From Ettlia oleoabundans (taxonomy: Eukaryota > Chlorophyta > Chlorophyceae > Chlamydomonadales): a stretch of 12,509 bases of DNA. The notes below the pieces were generated by a model. It had not been told where the DNA came from, searched no databases, and was given only the letters and a program-made list of their open reading frames with translations. Position 1 is the stretch's first letter, and each line of letters begins with the position of its first letter. The position numbers were made by a program, and so were the translations under genes. The stretch covers positions 1 through 12,509 of the forward strand of contig JAAMXP010002385.1 of NCBI GenBank assembly GCA_019693395.1, written 5' to 3'. Below are positions 1 to 8,934 of this stretch, one piece after another.

Positions 1-267
1 AAACCCTAAACCCTAAACCCTAAACCCTAAACCCTAAACCCTAAACCCTAAACCCTAAACCCTTAACCCTAAACCCTAAACCCAAACCCTAAACCCTAAA
101 CCCTAAACCCTAAACCCTAAAACCTAAATAACCCTAAATAAACCCTAAACCCTAAACCCTAAAACCCTAAAACCCTAAACCCTAAAACCCTAAAAATCCT
201 AAAACCTAAAACTAAAAACTAAGAACTAAAAACTAAAACCTAAACCTAAACCTAAAACCTAAAACCC
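1..267. repeat. Terminal telomeric repeat array (CCCTAAA)n
   Basis: The array runs 5'-CCCTAAA-3' into the chromosome, so the G-rich strand reads TTTAGGG toward the left end, the Arabidopsis-type repeat found in land plants and many green algae. Positions 1-62 are perfect 7-mers. Single-base variants begin near 63 and 82, AAATAAA-type variants appear at 121-145, and 8-mers (CCCTAAAA) are interspersed at about 160-195. From about 196 to 262 the repeat decays to ACTAAAA and CCTAAA forms. The array ends where GC-rich unique sequence starts at about 268. The window therefore contains a true chromosome end or the assembled edge of one. Confidence 0.97.
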
Positions 268-369
268 GCCGTGCCGCCCGTGCCGCCGCTGCACTGCCTC
301 CACTCAATGCACACTTTGCCAGCCATGCTCACCACACCTGGCACCTGCCTTTTCAATGCTTCTGTGCAG

Positions 370-414
370 GCAGCATGGCTGATTAGCAGCTGGAAGCTCC
401 TGCACCCCAAGCAG
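370..414 (+). other. Possible plus-strand exon fragment (very weak)
   Basis: A 45-nt segment is bracketed by a pyrimidine-containing acceptor-like CAG (ending 369) and a strong donor-like CAG|GTGAGT (415-420). It translates without stops as a hydrophobic, Trp-rich 15-residue peptide. The frame is also open upstream through ATG codons near 308 and 326. A second open stretch at 556-639 in the same orientation ends at a TAA inside the interstitial telomeric tract. No protein family is recognisable, so this may be chance or a relic of a gene broken near the chromosome end. Confidence 0.12.
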
Positions 415-621
415 GTGAGTTAAACATGGTGCTGGGTGCATGCGCGCCGCTCGCGCAAGGTCGCCCGCCCGTGTCGCATGCACTCCCACACCCAGCCAGC
501 AAAGCCCACCTTCTCCCACCCCTTCTCTGTCTACCATCACATCATTCTGCTTCCCTCAAATGCCCTGGATGGCTGTGCTGCCTTGCACAACCTTCTTTTG
601 ATGGGCCTTAAACATGCCTCT

Positions 622-646
622 ACCCTAAATAAACCCTAAACCCTAA
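622..646. repeat. Interstitial telomeric repeat tract
   Basis: This is a 25-base run of CCCTAAA-type repeat containing the AAATAAA variant. It is base-for-base identical to 131-155 in the degenerate part of the terminal array and in the same orientation. It is isolated in otherwise non-telomeric sequence about 350 bases inside the array edge. Confidence 0.9.
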
Positions 647-946
647 TGAAGCTCCTTGTGCCTAGAGTAGGTGGTGGTAGCAACGGGCAGCGCTAACTGG
701 CCCGGTAGGGATGGTGCCGGTTGCCTACCCTTGTTCATTTGAGCCCCCCCCGTTTTTAACAACCTTCCTGCCCCTACCGACGCCCACACACTTTGACCAC
801 GCCCATCCACGGTACTAATTCTAACTGATCCCATTTGGTAGAGCAGTGGTTGGTGCATGCATTCATTCATTCATGTCTGATTGTACCTCCCCGCCAGCGG
901 GTATCCTTCCGCAGCCTCTGTAACATCCCTCAGTCAGTCAGCCTTT

Positions 947-951
947 TTACA
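947..951 (-). promoter_or_regulatory. Candidate TGTAA polyadenylation signal
   Basis: The minus strand reads TGTAA here, about 116 nt downstream of the TAG stop of the first catalase. TGTAA in the 3' UTR is the characteristic poly(A) signal of chlorophyte algae, and the spacing suits a short to medium 3' UTR. A five-base motif can occur by chance, so a transcript end would be needed to confirm it. Confidence 0.4.
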
Positions 952-1066
952 AGCGCCTACTAGTTGATACCAAAGCGCAGACGCAGAACGAATGCCTTCA
1001 CTGAACCAGCTCAGGTAGACCCAGCCAGCTAAATAGGATCATGTGCCGTCAAGAGTAATTGGTTTT

Positions 1067-4000
1067 CTAAGTATATGGTGCTCCTGCAGGCTTCATGGCA
1101 CGCTCTTCGTCAGACATGGTGGCCTTCATCTCAGCCACCATCTCGCGCGTCTTGTCACCTAAACCCTCGTCCATGCGCGTCAGGTGATCGAACCAGGTGT
1201 TCGCGATATCCTGCGATTGGCAAGGTGGGATGCGTAAGAAATATTATCAAATAGTGCAGGCAGCATGCAATAGGGTGGGTTCCTCTGTCGGGTGTGCAGT
1301 AAAACGGGATTATGCCTTGGCAATAGGGACAAAAGTGGGAAGGCAGCTGGCATAGCACATTTTGCTTTCCATCTACCTTTGAGAATGCTAATGGGCCAGC
1401 ACTCGTTGCAAACTTCACTGCAGTGCTCACCGGCTGAACGCGAGGGTGCGCAATCCACTCGGCAAAGCGCTCCGCCATGCGCTGTTGGCGGTCAGGAGGG
1501 AAGGAGCGGTAGCGATCACCCCCCTGCAATGTGGACACATGGGACATGGATACATGGGGTGCTATGAGAACAACGGCTGGTAATGACTGATAATGGTGGA
1601 TATTGACTTGATGCAACATCGACACACTCGCAAATTTTTGTCCGCTGGTGAAAATGGCAATAGCTGCTTTAACCCATAATTTTGTCTACTGTTAGTACTA
1701 ACATAATGCAATCAATATTCCAACAAACGTTTTAAAAAGCACTCCTGCCTCACAATGCTGACATCCCCGCCCACTCACCTGTTTGTAGTCATCGTGCTTG
1801 TTTCCAGTGATATCGGTACGCACAGGCTTGCCGTCACCCAGATCGTGCTCCTGGGGCTCAGGGAACTTGTCTGCCATCACTGCCGGATGGCGGCCCTGGC
1901 CCAGGTGGCGGGATGGCCAGTAGTTGACCTGTGGAGGCAGGGGCATGCGCCGGTTCAAGCGTGATATTGCCATGACAGTACTGCAATTGGAGCTCAACAC
2001 ATGATTAGTTGTCACTCGTAGATACAAGGCTCAGAATACTAAAGTACACGAGGGGATCTGAGCGTTCCTCATCGACAAGCCAGGAATCCAATCCCACTTG
2101 ACAGAACCCCATCTTTATAGTGCATGCCCAATAAAATAGTCGCCCGCATGTTTCCGCCGCGCAACTTGTCACATGCTGTCACAAGCCCCTGACAGCCAAA
2201 CCGTGAGCTTTGTAGACATAAATCTCCTCACCTCTTCTTTACGCGTCATGAAGTTCATCTTGCCGTCATAGTGGTTGTTATGGTGGGCAGCCTTGGGCGC
2301 ATTCACCGGCAGCTGCAACGCATGGATAACCCTCTACAACTGGATGTCTTTTCGCTGAACCCCAGAAGGTGCTCATACACTTGGGGGTGTCAAAGCTACT
2401 GGTCTAGTTTTTCATACCCATACAAGTGCTCTCAGCCGCAAAATAAGAAAGCGGCGGGCTACCCATTGCTGCCGAGGTGAATGGTTGTTGTGTGGCTGCA
2501 TGTTGGGGTCTGGGCTGTCAAGGCTGCACTACACATGCTGATGTATACTGTCCATGCTGCGCTATATCAATCGTGGGTTGAGCGCTCGTAGGTGTATATG
2601 GCGCACCATGATGCCCTGCGTATACTAGCATGTGAGCCCGCCCAGAAAACACTTGCAGATGGCAAACCCCAGACGTCAACTGACCCAATGCAGGGCAACA
2701 ATGCACATGCTCACATAAGTTGTTCCCCCGCGGTACAGCCCAGGGTCACCCACCTGCAAGTAGTTGGCTCCCAACCGGTATCGTTGGGTGTCAGCATACG
2801 AGAATAGACGCGTCTGCAGCAGGCGGTCGTTGGATGGTGCAATGCCTGCAGCAGGGAAGGGAACGCCCCAGCGAGAAACACTGCTGAGCGCAATGGTGGC
2901 ATCAGCTCCCAATCCCTATGAAGAGATTATGAACCACACGCAACACGCACGCACGCACGCACGCACGCAGCATGGCCGCATTAGGCAACGGCAGGCTTTC
3001 TAGGGTTTATGGTAATGTAAAGGAGTGCCAACGGGCCTTTACTGGTCTCACCTGGAATCAGGTTGGAAGGAGAGAAGGCCACCTGCTCATTCTCTGCAAA
3101 GAAGTTGTCAATGTTAGTGTCCAGCATCATGCGGCCCACTGGCCGCAGGGGGAACTGCTCCTCAGGCCAGATCTGCAAGAGGGGCATGGCTGGGCGGTAG
3201 CGCGTGGGCACTCACTCATCAGCATTGTGAAATATCTTGTTCCAAGCTGTCCAGCTGCCATTTGTGTACTAGAGCAATGACAGCGCACAACTAAATTTTT
3301 TTGAGTCTTTTCTCCTAACCCCACTAGTCAACTACCTTGGTTGCATCGAGAGGGTCAAAGTCCAGCTTGTGCTCATCCTCAATCTCCATGGTTTGGATGA
3401 AGAGGGCCCACTCTGGGCATTCACCCTTCTCGATGGAATCAAACAGATCCTACAGGAGCGGCAATGCACATAATGGTCTATAGTTTAGTTGTTGCGTCAG
3501 GTTGCTTATCGAATGGAGCTGAAACCGGCCCTGCATTGCAGCAGCGTGCTCTCAGCTTTTCCACAAACAAACAACAACAGGTGGAAGGAGCAAAGACCTG
3601 CTGCATGCCCTTATCTACACGCGCACGTCCCTCAAACACGACCACGCCCCAGCAATGAACGTGCATTACCAGCGTTGTTGTTACCAAGAGAGTAAAACAT
3701 AATGGGCTGTAAACAGATGGGCTGCAACTTGCCTTGGTGGCGTGGGAGTGGTTGATGCCCGAAATCCTGGCTGCCTCATCCTTCAGCAAGAATTCCTCAC
3801 CTGCATGACAACAAAAAATCAGGTGATGCTGCTGGTGATAATTTGTCATTATGCAGCTCCGCTACAAGATGGCGAGCAGCTACCGCCACTATGCCATTTT
3901 GCGGTGTGCTTGGTTGCCAAAGTCAAGGTGCTAGTGTTGAAACCCCAAGGCCAAGAAGCTGCCGGAGGTCCAGGTCACAGAAGCAAGCACACCCGCTCAA

Positions 4001-7000
4001 GCTCGCATGTGCAGACACAGACGCGCACAAATGCACCTTGTTCAGTCTTCCAGTGAAACTTCACATAAGTCTCCTTGCCCTCTTTGTTCACCAGCTTGAA
4101 TGTGTGCACACCAAAGCCGGGCATGTGGCGGTAGCTCTTGGGGATGCCCCAGTCGTCCTGCAAGGAAGTTGGGATTGATGCCACAGAACGGTTGGAAACC
4201 ACATAGTGCTTGGGAGAGGTACCAGGAGTTGTTGCTGTTGCTGTTGCTGCCGCCCTGCGGGGTGGGTGTCTAGGCAGCTGGTGCAAGCTGCTGTTCGTTG
4301 TTTGCATGCTACGGCAGAAAAAACCAGCAGCTGACCTGGAGCCAGGTGAGCATGTGGGTGGACTCGGGGAAGTGTGCCAAAAAATCCAGGATGCGCCATG
4401 GCTCCTGAATGTTAGTGCGGGGGTTGGGCTTGAGGGCGTGAATTAAATCCGGGAACTTCATGCCGTCACGCACAAAGAACACCTACAGTGCACAGTGATA
4501 GCGCAGAGACCAGGTTTGACATGGCAGCCGGTAGCATGTGTGTCACAAGGCTGGCATCAGCCGTGTAGAGGAACAATCCCACCGGCCAGGCGACGAAGCG
4601 TGGTCAGTGCATGCAAGTCCTCAGCTGCTACCAGTTGAAAGGCGCAGAGTTTGCAGCAGAACCTTCTGGAACCAGTTGTACGTGCAAGAAAAGCAAGCAA
4701 CGAATTGCTTTTGTAGGCATCACAAATCCAGGTAAGAGCACTCAACCCCAATACAGCAACGACTCAATCATCACACCCGCGCACCGGGATGTTGTTGGCG
4801 ACAAGATCCCAGTTGCCCTTCTTTGTGTAGAACTTGGTCTGCGTGAACATAGCATCAAAGCTGGGTTGCAGCTGGTGAGACGCAAGGCTTGTGCAGGAAT
4901 CTTGGTACAAAAGTTGCCGTTACAGGCACGCGGCTTTGGGTTGATGTGCATGATGGCAGGATGTTAAGCTGCCGGCGTCCTCGCTGTGTCCATCTATAAT
5001 GTTCAAAAGAAATGCCTTGTGCGTGAGCACTTCCCGTACAACATCAGTTTGCTACATGCCGTGCCACGCTCTGATATTGCAGGGGATAGCGCCAACACAC
5101 AAGGCACTTTCTGCCCAGCATCCAGTGCTCTCCATCGCGATGTGCATTGCCAAACAGGATCATGCTGGTCTCAAGGTCTGCTGATGCTTGTGCTATACAC
5201 CAGCCTGGGTTCAAGGTACCAAGGGACCAGACCAGGCGCAATGGGGTGTCCCAGCTGCCCCTATTAGAGGCGGCGCCAGCAACAATTGGCAGCAACTCGA
5301 TGGCCAATACCCCTCCACAAAACTGGAGTGTTGTATGCGCTGTTTACAGGAAGAACATGCGGTAGACGGCAGCAGCTCACGTACCGGGTTGATGACCAAA
5401 CAATTCACTGCCAAAACATGTGTGTTGAAACTGCCGTTAGCAAACAGCACAAGCAGTAGACGGCAGCGGCTCATGTCCTCAGCTAAGGACCAAACAAACT
5501 CACCGCAAAGCCGCGCACGTCACGCAGCGTCTCAGGGGAGTCCCGTGAGTGGATGGCGGGTGAGAAGCGGACGAGCACCGGAGTCTTGGCTCCAATGCTG
5601 TGAAAAACGTCGGCGCAGGTCAGGTGGGTGATGTCGTGCGTCACCTGCATCATGGTACATAAGGTACGGGATAGCACGAGTGAGAAGAAAGAACGAGGAA
5701 GCAGGTGAGGTGAGTGACATCTGGGGTCACCCGTACGTACCCCGCCTGTACAGGGCGGTAACAGATGTTGGTAACTTGTGACACTAGAGGGAAAACGTAG
5801 TCTGTGCATGTGTGCGGGAAGAAGATACAGCATCATAGCGCCCAAGGCTTATCCGCAAGTCAATAGGTGCTACGTGTCACAACAGCCTCCTACCAATTTT
5901 GGTGGCTGTGCCCTCACCTCAAAGTGGCCCTTGGCGACGGCACCGCGAGCATGCACCACCCGCTCTGGGATGCGCTCCCGATTGAATTGCTGCATCTTCT
6001 CGAGCAACTGGTAGTCCTCCATTAGCACTGGACCACGCGTCTGCAGCAAAGTAGGGACAGCAGGCACAGTGGCGTGCATGTTGTGCCGAGTGAGCGGCAG
6101 TAGCTGTCCAGCACAGAGGGAAGCTGCTGCCATGCGCATGTGGTGGCTGTAAGCAAGCGTGCGCGCACGGCAGCTCAGCACCCTGCCGTCACCATTGATA
6201 AGGTGCGTTGCTGTCGCGTGGGTTGCTTAGTCCCAACCTTGAATCAACTGTGCAAGCGTGAAAGAAAGTCATGTAGGTCTCCCTCCGGCCAGAGCTGCTG
6301 TCAGCAAAGGTGGAGACAAACTGCTTTGCAAGCCACGCTCCTCGCTACTCCCCAACCGGCAGTACCCAAATGCTTCCTCCCAGCTCTTTATCAGGAAGAT
6401 ATCAAGGCCTGCGAGGCCTCACCCCAAGCGACAAGCTGTGGTCGTTGTCATACACGGGCGCTCCGGTGTTCAGGGTCCAGAAAGCGGTGTCCTGCGAGGT
6501 ACCACAGGGCGCACAGCTACAGTGAATGAAGGTTTTTACACAAGGTCGACTCCCACAGCAAGCTACAAGATGCAGGCGTCAGTAAGAGCACGAGCACGAC
6601 ACCCGTGGGTATCATTAAAAGATAGCACCTGCACCCAGTGAGCCAATGGTAGGCCAACAGCGGGAGCCCCCCNNNCCCCCCCCCCCCCCCCCCCCGAAAG
6701 ATGCTTGAACCCTCACTGTAGTTTGCAAGAACGCCACCTATAACCATAAAAAAATAAGAGGTGCAGATCCTGCCCATTTTCCATCCAATCACACACACAC
6801 GCCAGGGCTGGATGCATGCTCCCACCTGATCGCTGCTTGGGATGTCTGTGTAGGGGTCTGCACCCTCACGGGATACCTTCAGGCCCTGCAGATGCGAAGA
6901 AAGCATGTTGGGACAGCATGCATGGTGTGGGGCAGACCTCCCAACTGTGTACCTTGCTGGCACGCCAACCGCGGCAGAGTTCTGAATGCAGCAATACGAA

Positions 7001-7577
7001 GCAGGCACATGCGCTTGTTGAACAAATAAACTCGCGGTGGAATAGACCATTCATGTGGGTGCTGAGAGGGCCGATGGCAGGACAGCTGCCCTCTGCTTTC
7101 AGCGCCACCCTACCACCAGCCCGGTGCTGAGCTGTTGCCAAAATGCTGCTGCAGGCGGTGCAGGGTTTCCGCAGCCAAGGTGCTCTTCCCTGAGGCTCAG
7201 AGGTGCTGTGCAGACATTGTTGTGGGATGCGCCGAGGTGCTCCACAGCTGTGCCAGTCATCCAACAACCCGGCAGCGCCATACCTTGGGCATGGCGGTAT
7301 TGGCCAGCTTGCCAACAGCCTCCTGGCCGGCGGAACCAACGGCTTCTACGGCCTTAACAACGGGGTTTGGACCGTTGTGCGACTCAGGCTGCCGCGGGGT
7401 TTCGTGCGCCTCTGCGGCAGGCGCATCCTCGTGCTGCTGGCCATCCTTGAAATCCTCGGCGCGGCATATGTGCTGCCAACGATGCCGTGGGGCCCGATTG
7501 ACACGATGCCGGGCAGCAAGCCCCTGCTTTTGCTTTGCAAGTAGGGGTTTGGCTGTGGCGCACAGCAATGCACTCAT
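1067..7577 (-). CDS. CAT: Monofunctional haem catalase, 16 exons, with N-terminal extension (complete)
   Basis: This enzyme converts hydrogen peroxide to water and oxygen. Exons, 5' to 3' on the minus strand: 7577-7284, 6885-6826, 6491-6423, 6040-5918, 5644-5504, 4838-4785, 4482-4336, 4157-4037, 3800-3733, 3449-3336, 3172-3052, 2845-2754, 2312-2232, 1928-1779, 1523-1431, 1210-1067. They total 1872 nt and give 623 aa plus a TAG stop, against about 490 aa for plant catalases. The excess is N-terminal. The catalase domain starts near residue 119. The active-site signature [15 protein letters not shown] carries catalytic His171 (codon 5953-5951). Distal Asn245 is in LVANNIP (4793-4791). The haem motif [14 protein letters not shown] carries ligand Tyr454 (2798-2796) and Arg450. 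All introns are GT-AG except intron 9, which is GC-AG. Every junction keeps frame; introns 8 and 11 are phase 1 and the rest phase 0. From exon 3 on, the family match is clear; exons 1-2 are inferred from open frames and splice sites. Confidence 0.93.
2944..2969. repeat. (CACG)n microsatellite in catalase intron 11
   Basis: About six tandem CACG units lie inside the intron between the exons at 3172-3052 and 2845-2754, well clear of both splice sites. Confidence 0.85.
3731..3732 (-). other. GC splice donor of catalase intron 9 (GC-AG intron)
   Basis: Exon 9 ends with the conserved NHSHATK codons, and the minus strand then reads AAG|GCAAGT. The acceptor is TGTAG before GATCTG at 3449. Apart from the C at position 2, the donor matches the extended consensus fully, as is typical of true GC-AG introns. 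The nearest GT would insert 5 nt and break the frame into exon 10. The paralogous intron in the second catalase has AAG|GTAAGC at the same point (11699|11698). Confidence 0.85.
4228..4250. repeat. GTT/GCT trinucleotide-rich tract in catalase intron 7
   Basis: A short run of GTTGCT-like hexamers lies in the intron between the exons at 4482-4336 and 4157-4037. A similar GTT/GCT run occurs at 12422-12437 upstream of the equivalent exon of the second gene. Confidence 0.7.
5359..5507. repeat. Imperfect direct repeat spanning the exon 5 donor region
   Basis: Two copies of about 55 bases, 5359-5413 and 5453-5507, lie 94 bases apart and share GTAGACGGCAGC followed by GCTCA and, later, GACCAAACA. Identity is roughly 75% by eye. 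The lower-strand start of the second copy includes the real exon 5 donor (GCG|GTGAGT, exon end 5504). The first copy lies wholly inside intron 5, the longest intron of the gene (665 nt). It looks like a local duplication that lengthened the intron. Confidence 0.6.
6667..6695. repeat. Poly-C tract with three undetermined bases
   Basis: A homopolymer C run contains NNN at 6673-6675, inside catalase intron 2. It is most simply an unresolved homopolymer length or a tiny scaffold gap. It does not touch an exon in this model, but sequence between exons 2 and 3 could be missing here. Confidence 0.95.
7284..7577 (-). CDS. Catalase exon 1: plastid transit-like N-terminal extension
   Basis: This 98-codon exon starts at ATG 7577-7575. 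An in-frame TAG at 7601-7599 precedes it with no ATG between, so this is the first possible Met unless a 5' UTR intron exists. Residues 1-40 contain no Asp or Glu and are rich in Ala, Leu, Arg, Lys and His, starting [19 protein letters not shown], as expected of a chloroplast (or less likely mitochondrial) targeting peptide. ICRA at 37-40 is a plausible processing site. Residues 41-72 are an acidic, Pro/Glu/His-rich linker. Residues 73-98 ([20 protein letters not shown] and onward) look like an amphipathic helix. The exon ends phase 0 at AAG|GTATGG. It is joined by inference through exon 2 (6885-6826, [20 protein letters not shown], between a CAG acceptor and a CAG|GTGGGA donor) to exon 3, where the usual catalase sequence ([15 protein letters not shown]) begins. 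Exon 1 could instead belong to a separate small gene. Confidence 0.65.
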
Positions 7578-8934
7578 GACGGACTGCAACCCTTGACTCT
7601 AATCTCGATCGTATATTAGCGTTTGATTAATTAGGTAGGGGTTAACAACACAATACTTGCAAGTTGGCGCATGGCTCGCCAGTTGTGCTGATGGTCGCCA
7701 GCTGCCGGCAGCTGCCCAGTAGGACAGGTGAAACGCCACCTCAGCTGTGCTGCCCATGCTGGTTCTAGTGGAGGATGTATGCCATAGCAGATTCTTATTG
7801 CTAGAGTGATGATGTACAGCAATCTCGGAGGAACACCCAATCAGTTTTGCAGCAGCCGCGCTGGCGCCGCGCCGCATCAGCCAGCTCAGTTGGCAACCAA
7901 GTTACAACACTGCGGCTGCAGGCGTGCTGACCGGTACACGAATAGCCGTAATTTGGAGCAAAATGCGGCCGTGCACTGCAACTTTTGTTTTCTACTAGCC
8001 CCATCAGAAGCCCTCACTCACCATGCATGCCGCCGTGCTCTTGCAATCAAAGCCATGCTGAGCTTGTACCATTTGCACAAGATCTGCCCTACTGAGATAT
8101 GCAACTTTGTAGATCTCAATATACACCAACCTAGCAAGCCTAGCACACGTCCTCAGCGCAGGCCAACAGGAAGTTAGCATGCTGGCAGCACTGGCAGCAT
8201 CCATGGCAGCATCCACAGTGGACTCAGTTGGCAAAGCACCCTGTTGGTGCGCGGGCTGATGCAACATAAAGGAGGTTAATCGAGTTAAAACTTTCAGGCG
8301 CCTGTCCATGCCACAACGCTCCATTCTGCACTGCTCAGCACTATGCTGTGTGACAAGGTGTGTCACATAAGCTGTGCAGTAGCCGCTGTGGGCAACTTAG
8401 CCAGCTTAGTAGGCCTATGACATACAGTGTTCTGATGCACATACTTGCTAGATTACGCTTTGCCAAGACTGGCATCTGGCACGTCGGCTTTCCAATGTAA
8501 AACCAAACACAGGCTTGTTGCACAATCTCCTGCTGTCACAGTTGCCGACAGACTAGAATGAATTGAGTTGCAACATATGCAGGCATGTTGCAAACAATGG
8601 CAAGGGGATTCGGAAAAAATGGGAAATGAAAGGCGATTAAAAGGCTGGAAAGAAGGTTTATACAACCCATTCAAAGAAAGCCCAAACATAGGAAATGGCA
8701 ATGGCATTGCCTTTAGGGGCTGCGCACCACAGCTGGACGCAACATGAATTGAACAGCAACGTCAGAAAGGGTGCTAGGTGCAGATGTCAGTAGGTGATAC
8801 CCGTGAGTTCAGCCCTTTGGCTGTGAGGTGCATTGGTCCAACATTGTGTTTGGGGGGACAGGTTGCATGGAAAGGAAAGCTCCTTTAAAAAACCCTACCA
8901 GCAGCTGGCTGTTGGTCACATCACGCTAAGGAGC
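7578..8934. other. Intergenic region between the tandem catalases
   Basis: This region of about 1.36 kb separates the ATG of the first catalase from the TAA of the second. It should contain the promoter and 5' UTR of the first gene and the 3' UTR of the second. Just upstream of the ATG the minus strand is AT-rich (TAATTAATC near 7634-7626 and TAATATAC at 7618-7611), but the spacing to the ATG is too short for a confident TATA call. A run of GGCAGCA-like units lies at 8180-8215. No TGTAA was seen on the minus strand within about 400 bases of the second stop. Open frames of 60-123 codons on both strands lack recognisable motifs, and I call no gene. Confidence 0.6.

Larger units (their letters stand above)
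268..1066. other. Subtelomeric spacer without a supported gene
   Basis: This stretch of about 800 bases lies between the telomere and the stop codon of the first catalase. It starts with a GC-rich junction (268-298) and contains the interstitial telomeric tract at 622-646, a short ATTC run at 857-874 and two short C-runs. Open frames on both strands are short and give no recognisable protein. Part of 700-1066 should be the 3' UTR of the minus-strand catalase gene. Confidence 0.6.

Noticed and set aside
1155..1170. CCTAAACCCT, a telomere-like decamer
   Set aside because: It lies inside the last coding exon, where it encodes conserved-frame residues (Gly-Leu-Gly), and is a coincidence.
1155..1625. 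Single 156-codon minus-strand frame
   Set aside because: It contains a real catalase exon (1523-1431) but reads through the flanking introns. The conserved sequence stops exactly at the splice sites, and the parts outside match nothing.
6866..7339. 157-codon minus-strand frame overlapping exon 1
   Set aside because: It is in a different frame from exon 1 and covers mainly intron 1. Cys/Ala/Ser-rich composition with no motif suggests a chance frame in GC-rich sequence.
7806..8366. Overlapping open frames of about 120 codons on both strands in the intergenic region
   Set aside because: Neither shows a domain, transmembrane pattern or splice context that would support a gene. Both are probably chance.
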